Source: Prorocentrum cordatum
Lineage: Eukaryota > Sar > Dinophyceae > Prorocentrales > Prorocentraceae
Length of the DNA stretch: 64,000 nucleotides
Direction: 5' to 3'
NCBI GenBank assembly: GCA_963575745.1
Contig: CAUYUJ010014185.1
Span: forward strand, 127,501 to 191,500
This document shows positions 21,972-33,075 of this stretch, in pieces. The translations under genes were made by a program, and so were the position numbers. Position 1 is the stretch's first letter, and every line of letters begins with the position of its first letter. The notes under the pieces were generated by a model, which did not search any database, was not told where the DNA came from, and was given only the letters and a program-made list of their open reading frames with translations.

Positions 21972-22931
21972 TCTTCTTCAATGTTTTTGCTGATGCATAA
22001 AATTTCCGGATCGCACCCCGTTGCCAGTTTGTAGGGCGGGCAGGGCGTTGCACCTGAGATGTCTCACTACTTGTGGCCCTGGAGCCTAAAACTGGCAACA
22101 GTTGCACAAATGGAGGGCGGGTGGCTTTCAAAATATGGTTTTCGCCTTAGCGCCGCGCACATTCGTTTTCAACATTTGCGAAGGTTTCATGGATTGCGGG
22201 CGGAAGGTTTTCAAAATGTGGCTCTCGCCTTAGCGCCGCGTGCATTCGTCGTAAACATTATAAATCAGCTTCACAGAAGGAGGGCGGGGGGGGGGTCCAA
22301 ATGTGGCTTTGGCCTTAGTGCCGTGCACATTCTTTTTTCAACTCCTTCAGAACTTCACGGGGTGAGGGCGGGCCTTGTTCAAAATGTAGCTCTCGCCTTA
22401 GCGCCGCGCGCATTCGTTTTTAAACATGTGGACGAGCTTCACGGATTGAAGGCGGGTGGTTTTCAACATGTGGCTCTCGCCTCAGCGCCACGCACATTCG
22501 TTCTTGTTTTTTAATGCAAGCTTTAAGGATTCAGGGCGGTTCCTTTCCAACATGTGGCTCTCGCCTTAGCGCCGCGAGCACTTATTTCAAACTTTACCAG
22601 GGTTCCACGGATCTCCATGATCAGCGTACTAGAAATTGTTTGGAAATGTTCAGGTTTATGGGTGCGCAGCAGTTACGTTGTTTCGCGGTGTTGACGTCCC
22701 AGGAGTGGCGTTCTGGCACGACTCAGGATCACCAAGACGCAACCAGTCAAGTGGATCCGTGGTGTTGGAGTCCCGAGAACAATGTTTTGGCATGCTTCAG
22801 GCTCTTCAAACGGTTTTCTTCCAACGAGGCAGTTCCCTCAGTGGAAATGAACCGTTGTAGGGGCCTGTGAAGAGGGAGCTTGGAGGGAGGGTTGATTCCA
22901 ACATCGTTGATGACTCTCGGGTTTTCACTGG
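21972..22931 (+). mobile_element. TCC-bounded dispersed element, copy 3 (longest)
   Basis: Left flank (TACTCC)n/TCTTCTTC. Opens with GATCGCACCCCGTTGCCAG and GGGCGTTGCACCTGAGA. Six ~82-85-bp tandem units follow (22,090-22,590), each with GGAGGGCGGG, TTCAAAATGTGGCTCTCG and CTTAGCGCCGCGCACATTCG. The unique 3' half (GATCAGCGTACTAGAAATTG, CCCAGGAGTGGCGTTCTGG, GAACCGTTGTAGGG) ends with GGGTTTTCACTGG at 22,931, directly against (TCC)n. Unit number differs between copies, as expected for tandem expansion inside a mobile unit. Confidence 0.7.
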
Positions 22932-23159
22932 TCCTCCTCCTCCTGCTCCTCCTCCTCGTCTTTCCTTCCTTCATCATGTGTTCGCCCCCTCCCCACCCCC
23001 AACCAAAGAAACTTGGCGGACCCCCCGTCTTTTTTGTTCTGTTTGGGGGGGCACAACACAACATCCTCCTCTTCCTGTTCCTTTGCCTCCCCCCCCTTCC
23101 TCCCGCGCCCCCCTCCCCCCCTCCTCCTTTCTCCCCCGCCTCCTCCGCCTCCTCCTCCT
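22932..23159. repeat. (TCC)n and C-rich pyrimidine tract between copies 3 and 4
   Basis: TCC runs with a unique pyrimidine-rich middle (about 22,970-23,090), then CTCCGCCTCCTCCTCC to 23,159. Confidence 0.8.
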
Positions 23160-23831
23160 CCAGTCCTTCTCCTTATAAATAATTTCTCCTTGTCGCACCC
23201 AGAGGCCAGTTTTCAGGGCGGGCCGGGCGTTTCGCCTGAGACTTCTTCACATGACTCTGAAGCTTCGACCTGTGTTGTATATATATATATATAAACACAA
23301 ATGGAGGGCTCTCTCCTTAGCGCCGCGCACATTCTTTATTCAACTCCTTCAGAACTTCACGGGTTGAGGGCGGGCCTTTTTCAAACGGTGGCTTTCGCCT
23401 TGGCGCCGCGCGCATTCGTTTAAAACATGTGCAGAAGCTTCACGGATTGAGGGCGGTTCCTTTTCCAAATGTCGTTCGTTTTTTCTTATACTTGCAAGAG
23501 TTTCATGGATTCCCATGGTCAACGTCCTAGAAACGGTGTTTCGGAAGGGTTCAGGATTATGCGGGCGCAACAGTTATGTTGATTCGCTGTGTTGAACTCC
23601 AACAAATGGCGTTTTGGCACGATTCTGAATCGTCAAGACGCAGCAGTCAGGTTGACACGTGGCGTTGAAATCCCGAGAACAATGTTTTGGCACGGTTCAG
23701 GATCTTCAAACGGTTCTCTTCCAACGGGGCAGTTCCCTCAATGAGAATGAACCGTGGTTGGGGCCTGTGACGAGGGAGCTTGGAGGGAGGGTTGATTCCA
23801 GCATCGTTGATGACTCTCGGGTTTCCACTGG
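23160..23831 (+). mobile_element. TCC-bounded dispersed element, copy 4
   Basis: Opens CAGTCCTTCTCCTTATAAAT, TTGTCGCACCCAGAGGCCAG and GGGCGTTTCGCCTGAGAC. Units with CTTAGCGCCGCGCACATTC and CTTGGCGCCGCGCGCATTCG follow, and the unique 3' half ends GGGTTTCCACTGG at 23,831 against (TCC)n. Closest to copy 3 in the 3' half. A (TA)n tract interrupts it near 23,279. Confidence 0.7.
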
Positions 23832-23900
23832 TCCTCCTCCTCCTCCTCGTACTCCTCCTCCTCCTCCTCCTCCTCCTCCTCCTCCTCCTCCTCCGCCTCC
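23832..23900. repeat. (TCC)n microsatellite
   Basis: Right flank of copy 4. DNA from here to 24,230 is GC-rich with no recognisable gene. Confidence 0.9.
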
Positions 23901-24229
23901 TCCCGCAGTCCACGAGACACGGGGCCCATCGCCCGCGCACGTCGCCCCCATGGGGCCACGAGGCGTGTGAGGTCTGTGCAGGAATCGACGGGGGGCGGGG
24001 GGCATGCCGTCCATGCCACTGGGGCTCTCGGTGGGGCTTCCGATGGGGCCACGGAGCGCGTGAGGGGCGCGCCTGGGCGAGGGGGGGGCGACGGGAGAAG
24101 GGAGAAGGGGGATGAGGAGCAGAAGGAGGAAACGGAGACGCGGGAACTGTCTCTTCAAGACGGAGACCCAACACCAAGACGGTTGGGAAAAAACACCCAC
24201 GGAGCGGCGTCGCCTAGTTTTTCTTCAGG

Positions 24230-24399
24230 GGGCAGAGAGGGAGAGAGGGAGGGAGAGATAGAGAAAACGAAACGAAAACACTAAGTAGGAGAGGATAGAA
24301 GAGGAGGGGGGAGAAGGAGGAGAAGGAGGAGAACGAGACCGATAATGAGGAAGAGGAGAAAGAGGATGAAGAAAACGAGGTGGCTGATATCCCCCTCAG

Positions 24400-24436
<37 letters not shown>
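24230..24436. repeat. Polypurine tract ending in ~35-nt poly(A)
   Basis: GAGAGG and GGAGAAGG runs, then an uninterrupted A tract at about 24,401-24,435 preceding CATAACGGCTTCG. Whether the A tract is a retroposed poly(A) tail is unknown; no gene lies directly upstream. Confidence 0.8.
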
Positions 24437-24559
24437 ATAACGGCTTCGCCGAGTGTTTTGTTGTGATTATCCTGGGGCGGGGGGCGAAAGAACAGTTAGG
24501 AGGAGAAGGAAATAAGAGGAGGACACAGCAGAGGTAGAATACACAGAGGAAGAAGAGGA

Positions 24560-24641
24560 GGAGGTGAGTTCTTCTGTGATGCGCACACGGGGGACAGAAG
24601 GGAAGAGACAGAGAGAGAGAGAGAGAGAGAAACCGATGGGG

Positions 24642-24684
<43 letters not shown>

Positions 24685-25109
24685 CGCAACTAGATCCTCC
24701 CCTGGCTTCCGTTCCTGCGTTGTGGTGTGCTTGTGTGGGCGATTGCATGTCTGGTTCTATGTGTTCCGCCTCTGTGATGCATGCAAAAAGTGTGAGAGAG
24801 AGAGAGTGTGAGAGAGAGAGAGAGAGAGGCGAACGAGAGAGAGAGAGAGAGAGGCGAACGAGAGAGAGAGAGAGAGCGAGCAACCGCTTTTCCTTCCGCG
24901 GTGCGTGTGGGGGGGGGGAATCGCGTGGCGAGCTTGCATTGTATTGCATTCGGGATTGCGTGTGGGTGGTTGCATGGGTGGTGTTTGTGGACGGTTGCGG
25001 TGCCTGCTCTGCTTCCGCCTCCTCGGCATCCGCATCCCCCTCCGAGGCGATGCTTTGATGTACTGCGTGCGCAAAGGGGAGGGATACTGGGAGAGAGAGG
25101 GAGAGAGAA

Positions 25110-25146
<37 letters not shown>

Positions 25147-25675
25147 AAGAGCGAGAGAGAGCGAGGTGGGAAGGAAATAACAGTCGCGTGTCCGTCCGAA
25201 CTGCGTGGGGGGGTGAATTGCATGGCGAGTGTTGCCATGCATTGAATTCGCGGTTGCGCGTGGGTGGCTGCATGGGTGGTGTTGTGTGGGCGGTTGCATT
25301 GCAATTGTCGCTCCCACCTACTTTTGCGTCCACTTTCCCCTTCGAGGCTATTATTCTGTGCTGCGCGCGCAAATAGGGGAAAGGGAGAGAGAGGGGGAGA
25401 TGAGAGAAGAGAGAGAAGGAGAGAACACTCGTTTGCCCTTCCGTGGTTTGAGGTGGATGGAGAGAACAACCGCTCGCCCTCCCGTTGCGCGAGGGGGTTC
25501 CGTTGCGTGGCGAGTTGTGCATTGCATTGCATCCGCGATGGCGTGTGGGTGGTTGCACGGGTAGTGTTCGTGGGCGGTTGCCTTGAATTATTAAGTGTTT
25601 GCTCCCGCATCTTCTGCATCCCGTCCCCCTTCGAGATTCTTCTCTGCTGCACGCGCAAAATGGGCATGGAGAGAG

Positions 25676-25709
<34 letters not shown>

Positions 25710-26860
25710 CGAGGGAGAGACAGAACAATCTACTTCTTCCGTGATGCAAGGGGGGGCGGCGTTCTCGGTTGCGTGTGGGTGGTTGCATGGGTGCTTTTAG
25801 GCAATTGTATTGCATAGGTTGCTTCCGCCTCCTTTGCATCCGCGTCCCCCTTTGATGTAATTCTTCCCTGCCGCACTCGCAGAGGGGAACGAGAAAGGGA
25901 GAAAGAGAGAGAGAGGGGGGAAGGCGAGAGCAGTCGCTTGCCCGTCCGTGGTGCAGAGGGGGTTCACTTGCGTGGCGTGTTTTGCCTCATCTTGCATTCG
26001 TGGTTACGTATGGGGATTTTCATGGGTGGTGTTTGTGGGCGGTTGCATTGCATTGCTTGTTTCCGCCTCTGGTGCATCCACATCCCCCTTCGATGCTATT
26101 ATTCCCTGCTGCACGCGCAGAAGGGGAAAGGGACAGGCAGAGAGAGAAAAAGAGAGAGGGGGAGAGAACAATCGCTTGTCCTTCTGTGGTGCAGGGGGGT
26201 TCAATTACGTGGCGCGTTTTGCATTGCATTGCATTCGCTAATGCGTGTGGGCGGTTGCATTGCTATGTGCGCTTCCACCTCCTTTGCATCCGCATTCCCC
26301 CTCGAGGTTATTCTTGTGTGTGAAGCGCAAAAAAAAGGAAAGGCAGAGAGAGAGGGAGATAGAGAGGGAAGGAGAGGGAAATCGCTTGCCGTTCCGTCGT
26401 GTGAGGGGGAAAGAGAAAGCAACCGCTTGACCTTCCGTTGTGCGTGGGAGGTTGAAATTTGTGGCGTGGTTTGCATTGCATTGCATTCGCCATTGCGTGT
26501 GGGTGTTTGTGGGCGGCTGCATTGTGTTGTTTGCTTCCGCCTCCTCTGCATTCATACCCCCTTCGAGGCTATTCTCCTTTGCTTCGCGCGCAGAGCAGGA
26601 AGGGAGAGAGAAAGAGAGAGAGAGAGAGAAAGGAACAACAAAAAACATAATGAGGAACAAAACAACCGTTTGTCCTTCCGTGGTGCGTGGGGTGTTGAAT
26701 TGCGTGGCGTGTTTTGCACTGCATTGCGTTGCATTGCAGTTTTGGTTGCGTGCCGGTGGTTCATGGGTGTTTATGGGCGATTCCCTTGCATTGCGCGGCG
26801 TGCTTGCGCGGCTTGCTTGTGATTTCGAGGACCATGCTCGGGGTGGCGCTGTTTGCGAAG
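24560..26860. repeat. Tandem array of ~9 degenerate 230-300-bp units with (GA)n spacers
   Basis: Each unit has a (GA)n run, AACCGCTTGCCCTTCCGTGG-like and GCATTGCATTGCATTCG blocks, GCGTGTGGGTGGTTGCATGG, and CTTCCGCCTC..GCATCC..CCCTTCGAGGC..CGCGCGCAAA. The GCGTGTGGGTGG marker recurs near 24,732, 24,958, 25,257, 25,543, 25,773, 26,008, 26,242, 26,494 and 26,748. Long frames on both strands are by-products of the repeat. Spacer length differences account for the unequal period. Confidence 0.85.
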
Positions 26861-28300
26861 AAGATGGCAACAGATGGCGAAGAGTAAGAGAGAGCGAAGA
26901 GGCGAGAGTAAGAGAGAACCCAAGAACCGAAGAACGGAAGCGAAGAAGAAACGGAGAGCGTTTCGACGAAAAGGAAAACCATGGGAAAAATACTCGAACT
27001 GTAAGGTCTCACTGGTGTGAAATCATGTGAAAACGACGAGGGGCTCCACAATCCCCTGGCCTCTCCTTCTCCCGCTCCTCGTCCTCCTCCCAGAGAGGAC
27101 GGGGAAAGACAAGGTGGCGAGTGGCCGTGTGGTGGGGGGTGGAGAAGAAGGAAGAGAGATCATGTGCCACCGGGCCCTCCTTAAGGTCGTCTGAGCCCGG
27201 CTGCCGCTGTAGATGCGCGCGGTGCCATCGTAGGATACCGCCGCAAATGCAGCGCTCGGCAGTACCTCCGAGGAGGTGGGGGAGAAGACTCGAGTGTAAG
27301 ATGAGTGGCGTGGGCATGACGATGCCAACAATCATAATTACAGTAGCAGTGGTAGCGCTGATCGCAAAACTCGTCACGACTGGAGTTAGCACAAATAATA
27401 GCAGGTGCCAGAGAAGAAATAGCATCAGCCGTGAGCTGGCATTAAACAGCAGCTGTTGTAGGAGGCATAACATTAGTAAGCAATTATGTGGCGGTGGCAG
27501 TAGCAAGAAGCTGTGAAGCCCAAGTGGTAGCTCCTGTGACAGGCTATTGAACAGACATTCGATGCCCATAGCAGCGGACCTGTTGCTTCTCGCAGCAGCC
27601 GAGAAGCATTGGAAGTGCCAGCCGCTGTATGCCATTGCTACTGAGAACAAGATGTCGATAGACTACATGAGCGATTGCCCGCCACCAAGCTCTAACCACT
27701 GAGTGGAATGCTCCCCGGGTCCCCTCGTCTTCCATGTTGACTGCTTCGAACCACGCGCGCGCGCTTCGCGCGCTTGTGTCCTAGCCCAAAGCACCTGTCT
27801 CATGCTCATCCGATGCCTGCACTACATCTCGCGACCCCGCTCATTACGTAGTATTCCTGGCCTCCCTCCGTCCTTCTGGTCCTCTTGCCCCCGCCTCGAC
27901 ATGCTTCGCCTTTTGTCTTCCATGGTGTCTGATCCTGCTCCCTTTCCAGCCCCTTGTTCGCGCGCGCTTCGCAGGCATGGAAGTCATGGGTAGCTTCCTT
28001 GAAATGGAGTGCTGCGCCGAGGTATGTACGTCTCACTCCTTCACCTCGTCGTCCCCATCTTCCTCCTGCATACCATTCACATCCCCCGCGTCCTCTTGAC
28101 TGTTCTCACTCCTCATCAGATTCGCCGCATTCCCCCTCCCCCCTCTTCATCTTCGTTCTCCCTCCATCTCCCTGCCACGCAGTGCAATGCTGATATTCAG
28201 GCAAGGACAAGTGGAAAAGAGGGGACTGTCGTGGGGATTTGGAGGGAACCAAAGGTACGCAGCTCGCTCGCAGGAGAGGGTGGGAGAAGGAGGAGGAGGC
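26861..28300. other. Mostly unique DNA, no supported gene
   Basis: The best candidates overlap on opposite strands: a 131-codon + frame at 27,121-27,516 with a hydrophobic run MTMPTIIITVAVVALIAKLV, and a 213-codon minus frame at 27,009-27,650. Neither matches a family I recognise. A GCGCGCTTCGCGCGC hairpin lies at about 27,757. Confidence 0.3.
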
Positions 28301-28824
28301 GGCGGCGGCGGCGGAGGAGAAGGAGAAGGAGGGAGAAGAAGACGAGTAGGAGGAGGAGGACGACGACGAGGAGGACAAGGGAAGGAGTTTGAGGATAGGG
28401 AGTTTGCGCAGGTGTGGGTGGGGGGACGTTTGACACCGCGTGAGGGCCTCAAGGCAGCTCCAGCCAGGACGGCAACGGCACTCCAGATCGAGGTCGGTGA
28501 CCTCGCGAGACTTGCTGGGGGTCCCAGTGAGCCACCGAGCGGAGAGGACCAACATCGGGCGCCAATAGTCCCAAAAATGTTGACGCTCCTTTTCAGGGGC
28601 GGCCAAAAGGGGGGCGTCAAAGAGGGGGGGGGGGGCGCAAATCATGGCCAGCGGCATGTGCGCGGCCCAGCGGGGGGCCAGGGACGTAATGAGGTAAGAA
28701 GAGGCGCCATGAAATCTGAGGAAATATCATGCCCCCCGCCATGATATCCACCCCCCCCTAGTCATCACCCCCCTCTTTGCCGCCCCCGGCTGGTTAAAGT
28801 GCTCAACTGATTAACCGGGAGGCC

Positions 28825-28866
28825 CGCTGGAGGCCCGCTGGAGGCCCGCTGGAGGCCCGCTATTTT
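28825..28866. repeat. 11-bp GGAGGCCCGCT tandem repeat
   Basis: Four copies in a row, then a diverged fifth (GAGGCCCGTTGG). The surrounding 28,300-29,100 shows polypurine DNA near 28,280-28,380 and no gene. Confidence 0.85.
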
Positions 28867-29099
28867 GCGAGGCCCGTTGGAGCCCACGGCAGGTGATCGA
28901 CCTCCAGGTCCCTTTCCGCAGTTCCTGGAGGGCTCTCCAGAAACATTCTGGATGGGCCCTTCTCCGATGTTCCCAGGGGCCTCTCTGGGAACAGCCACGA
29001 GATTGTCCAACATTGCGGCAAGATTCCACACGGGCCAGCCTTAACCTGCGCGTGACCCCGCCCGTCCAACAGAAACATCTGGCGGATTGTCAAAGTGAC

Positions 29100-29570
29100 A
29101 CCACTGCGCTGTCATTAAACTTTTTGGTGAGCCCTCTTGCAGCACCCCTGGGCCTCTCAAAGCGGCCCTGGAGGGCTCCAGGCGCCCCAACAGTGCCCCA
29201 ACAGTGTCCCGAGAAGTCCCAGAGACGGACCAAAATGAGGTTCTGCGAAAAAACGCACAACTTGACGTTGGGTTCTCTTGGGGGTTCTCTTGTGACCCCG
29301 TCTGGGGGCCTTCTTGGGTCGTATTGGGTTTCAGAACCCCGAAAAAGCGAGAACGCCCAAATCGTTCAAAGCAGGTGATCGATGTATGTGTATATATAAA
29401 TATAAATGAACAGATCTATGTATGTGTGAGTGTGCTTGTCTCTGGAGGTCCTCTTGATGGTCCCCTTGGAGCCGTCATGGGGCGTAATGGGCTGTCTTCG
29501 AGGCGTCTCGGGCGATACTGCACCGTCTTAAGTAGTTATTGGCCGTCTCGGGGGTATCGTGGCGGCGCCT
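29100..29570 (-). repeat. CAAGAGGCCC minisatellite block, reverse
   Basis: Reverse-complement units (GGGCCTCTC, GGGGCCTTCTTGGG, GGCCGTCTCGGG), with AAAAGCGAGAACGCCCAAAT near 29,343 as the inverted family core. Confidence 0.65.
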
Positions 29571-30100
29571 TGCTGCCGTCCACGGTCGTCTTCGCCCACG
29601 ACTTCCTCAAAGGGCCGAAAAGGAGCCCTGTACCCGGGGGCTGAACTCGGCTCGCGAAGGGGGAGGGGGGAGCTTTGAAGGAGAGGGCCGCCTCTGGGCC
29701 ATGTGGCCCCGTCGCCGCTCGTTTCCTGCACTCCGCTGCTCTTGATGCTTGCCGGCGTGGACCCCAAGCAGTGAGATGTTGCTATGTGGCCATGTACACG
29801 TCGCTCATTTCTAATCGTGCTCATTTGTAATTGTGCTCGTTTCTAATTGTTCCTCGCCCCCTAGTGGCCAGGAAGAGGCCCAGGATAGAACAAATTGGAA
29901 ATGAAAGGATCTTGGCCCCCCAAAACCAAAGAACTTTCGAATACTTAGGCATAAACAGTGTGTAGGCTATGGGATGTGGTTATGAGGTTGAGATCTGTGG
30001 TGAAAGCTGTGAGGTGTAGGCTATGTGGCGCAATCGATGGGGATGACTGCATGTGGTATGAGCTATTTTGTTTCAGCTACATTGCGCAATCCACCAAGAT
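29571..30100. other. Unique DNA with AATTGTGCTC/TATGTGG short repeats, no gene
   Basis: TAATCGTGCTCATTTGTAATTGTGCTCGTTTC (in pieces, about 29,810-29,850) and GCTATGTGGCGCAATCGATG (about 30,020). The latter resembles the minisatellite at 46,445-46,620. No coding signal is seen. Confidence 0.4.
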
Positions 30101-30102
30101 GT

Positions 30103-30162
30103 ATTATATATATATATATATATACTAGAACCACGCGCGCTTCGCGCGCGCTCAGGTTCTAG
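30103..30162. repeat. (TA)n followed by a 38-bp hairpin with TTCG loop
   Basis: (TA)n to 30,124, then CTAGAACC..GCGCGCTTCGCGCGC..GGTTCTAG at 30,125-30,162. The outer stem is CTAGAACC/GGTTCTAG and the inner stem GCGCGC around TTCG. A related GAACCACGCGCGC..TTCGCGCGC lies at about 27,749. Confidence 0.7.
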
Positions 30163-30334
30163 CCGCGCCTCAGGAACCTGTACCGCAAGTTGCCCATGAG
30201 GTAGCGGCGATTCTAGAGATCCCTCGGGGACGGTAGTGGGAACTGCGGCAATTCACCTCTGTGATCTCGGCGACGTGTCGGGGAGTCCTCTGGCTCATTC
30301 GACGTCCTGCGCTCCCTGTGGATCCACCCGGGGA

Positions 30335-30695
30335 ACGGAGGAGGAGGAGGAGGAGCTTAGCAACGAAGAGCTATGCCCGAGTCTGGCTCCAAAGGAGGAG
30401 GAGGAGGAGGAGGAGGAGGAGGAGGAGGAGGAGGAGGAGGAGGAGCTTAGCAACGAAGAGCTGTGCCCGAGCCTGGCTCCAGAGTGCACGCGGCCAAGGC
30501 CCCGCCACGGAGTATCGAAGGCCGCCCCCCTCCCCTCCTGGCCACGCATCCTCCTCCCTCCCCCCTCCTCCTCCTGCTTCCTCCTCCTCCTGCTTCCTCC
30601 TCCTCCTGCTTCCTCCTCCTCCTCCTCCTCCACCCCTGTTTCTTCCTCCTCCTCCTCCTTCTCCTCCTACTCCTCCTCCTCCCCCCTGGCGCACC
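30335..30695. repeat. (GGA)n with duplicated 42-bp flank, then (TCC)n
   Basis: GGAGCTTAGCAACGAAGAGC plus 22 further bases occurs at about 30,352-30,393 and again at 30,442-30,484, on either side of (GGA)n. From 30,547 the sequence changes to (TCC)n with TGCTTCC interruptions. The long frames here are artefacts. Confidence 0.85.
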
Positions 30696-30789
30696 CCGAG
30701 ACGGGTCGGCGAGGCGCAACGAAGTCACAAAAACCCATCTGTGTCGCACCGGCAGGGCCTCTAATTCCGCGACCTCCATGGACGCCTTG

Positions 30790-31120
30790 GAGCCTCTCGG
30801 ACGCCTGCTGGAGATGCGGAGCTGGGGGCCGTTTACATTCGTTTTTGAAGCCTTCTCGGGAGCAGCCTGGGCCATCTTGGAAGCACTGGGATCGTTTTGG
30901 GGGCCTCTTGGGCTGTCTTGGAGCCCTCTTGGGGCCGCGCCGGGGCCATCTTGGGCCCGTCTTGGCCGCTGTAGGGTCCTCTTGGACATCTTGGGCCTTT
31001 GTTAAGTTCGTTCGAGTGCCCTACCGGGGACATCTTGAGCCGCTTTGGAGGCCCTCTGCGGACCCTCTTGAGATGTCTTCGGCCCCTCTTGGGCCCTTGT
31101 AGGGCCCTTCTGGGCCGTCC
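30790..31120 (-). repeat. CAAGAGGCCC minisatellite block, reverse
   Basis: GGGCCTCTTGGGC and GGAGCCCTCTTGG units, reverse complements of the forward family. Confidence 0.75.
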
Positions 31121-31469
31121 AGGGGCGAGCTCGGAGGTCGGCCGCCTTGGGCGCACGGCTCTCAAAGCCCTGTCGACATCCTCCTTTTGCACTCCTGTCA
31201 GGGGCGGTCCTGAAGGTTTCTTGGGTCGGTTTGGGGGCATCGTCTGCCGTCATGGTGCCCTGGGGTTGCCGGGTCGTTGTGACGACACGCATTTGTCGGG
31301 GAGATGGCTGAACAGCCTTGGGGCATTCACTGTCTTTCTGATGAGATGTCGAGGCCGTAGTTCGCTGGTCATCGGGTGTCGTCACATTCTTTTAGCCCGC
31401 CTGGCCGAGCACGTGCGAGAGGGGCGAGAAATGACGGATAACAGGGCAAAAACTGCTTCGAAATAGAAT

Positions 31470-31690
31470 ACACGCGCTGCCACGCCAGCTGGCGGAGCAC
31501 ATGCAGAAGGAAGAAGAATGCTACGAACGGGAAATTGCCTTGATACATCATGCACGCGCTGTCACGCCAGGTGGCGAAGCACTTGCAGGAAAATCCAGGA
31601 AACAAGAAGGAAGAAGGGAACCCAGCCTTGAGATTGAATGCATGAGCTGTTACGCCAGCTGGCGGAGCACATGCAGAAACTACTCCTCGT
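31470..31690. repeat. Three ~80-90-bp units with ACGCCAGCTGGCGGAGCAC
   Basis: ACGCCAGCTGGCGGAGCACATG at about 31,484 and 31,655 and ACGCCAGGTGGCGAAGCAC at 31,563 mark three diverged units. The core CCAGCTGG is palindromic. Confidence 0.75.
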
Positions 31691-31789
31691 CGTACCGGCA
31701 AGACCTCAAGTTCGATGACTTTGCAGTTATTGCTGAAGAGCTTTCGAGCCACCTCCAGCCGTCCTTCGGCATTCTTTGACCCTGTTGGA

Positions 31790-32340
31790 CGGACGCATGC
31801 TAGAGATACAAAATTGGACGTCGTTGGGGGTCGTTTTGGAACCCTCGTGGGGGCTTGCATGGCCATCTTGGGGGTCTCGTGGGGCCGCTTTGGGGCGGTT
31901 TGGGGGCCTCTTGGGCTGTCTTCGGGCCCTCTTGGGGCCGTGCCGAAGCCGTCTTGGGCCTGTCTTGTGCCGTCTTGGAACCGCCTTGGGCGGTCGGAAG
32001 CCAGGAAGGGCAAACACACACACACACACACACACACACGCAAATTCTTCAAACACCTCTCTTTTATAACATTAAAAAATGCTTGTTTTTAGAATTCCTT
32101 TTAATTTTTTTAGAGCATCAGTGTGTTTGGCCTCATCTAGGCCGCTTTGGGGCGCCCCGGGTGCTCTCGTGCCCTGGGGACCTCTTGAGCCATACTGAGG
32201 CCATCCTCGGCGCTCTTGGTGCCCTTTTGGGGCCGTCTGCGGCTCATGCTGGCTCCTCTTAGGCGGCATTGGGGGTATCTCGGGCTGTCTTGGAGGCCTC
32301 TTGGGCCTTGGGCCGTCTGGAGGCCTCCTGGAGGCTCTGA
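31790..32340 (-). repeat. CAAGAGGCCC minisatellite block, reverse, with (CA)n
   Basis: GGGGGCCTCTTGGGC units with the inverted family core GGCGGTCGGAAGCCAGGAAGG near 31,989, then (CA)n at 32,011-32,040 and an AT-rich patch to 32,120. Confidence 0.75.
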
Positions 32341-32599
32341 GGAGGGGGCATCACAGAAGGGGGTTCTCGTCGTCGCCGCGGCTGGGCGCATCTCGAAGCG
32401 ACGTTTTTCCCGAGGAGGTGCAAGACGAGGGCGGGGAAAGAGATGAGGAGGCAGAAGCACCAATAGCAGCCGGAGCAGCAGCTGGGCCGCCTTATTATTG
32501 GGCCGTCTCGAGCTCACACCCCCGTCCGCACTTCAGCATCTTGGTGTTGGGAACTCGTCACGTGATGACACACAAGAACCGGACGAAGATCTGTGCATT

Positions 32600-33060
32600 T
32601 CGCGCCTCCGGGCCTTCTTGAGTATCTTCTTGGGGGCTTCTGGGGGCACTTCACGCTCTGTCGTGCCATCCTGGGACCCATTTGGGGCGTCTTGGAAACC
32701 TTTGGCTGCCTTGGGGCCTTGTTTGGGCCTCTTGAAGGCTCTTGGGGTCCTCTTGGGCCTCTCTTGAAGCCCTTTTGGATCTTCTGGGCCTTCTTGGGGC
32801 CGTCTTGGAGAGCCCTTGGACCGCCTTGGGGCTTTCTCGGGCCGTCCTGGGGCCTTCTTTTGAAGCCGCTTGGACCGTCTTGGGTCGATTCCTGAAGCCT
32901 CGTAGGCTGTCTTGGCCAGTCGGAAGCATGAAGAAGCCAGAACATGGAATACCTTCCAGAACCAAACCTCCGAAAACGTAGATGTGTCGCCTCCTGAGGA
33001 CCCCGTGGGACTCCCTTTGAATGCCTCTTGGCCGTCCTGAGGCCCTCTCGGGCTGTCTTG
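32600..33060 (-). repeat. CAAGAGGCCC minisatellite block, reverse
   Basis: TTGGGGCCTTC and GGGCCTCTTGAAG units, with the inverted core CCAGTCGGAAGCATGAAGAAG near 32,915. Confidence 0.75.
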
Positions 33061-33075
33061 CAGCCATGTTGTGCA

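Noticed and set aside
22059-22514. 151-codon + frame with repeated NVALALAPRAFV
   Set aside because: A reading of the 80-bp tandem units inside copy 3 of the TCC-bounded element.
24401-24435. Poly(A) as the tail of a retroposed gene
   Set aside because: Upstream sequence is polypurine with no recognisable coding or SINE sequence, and no target duplication was found.
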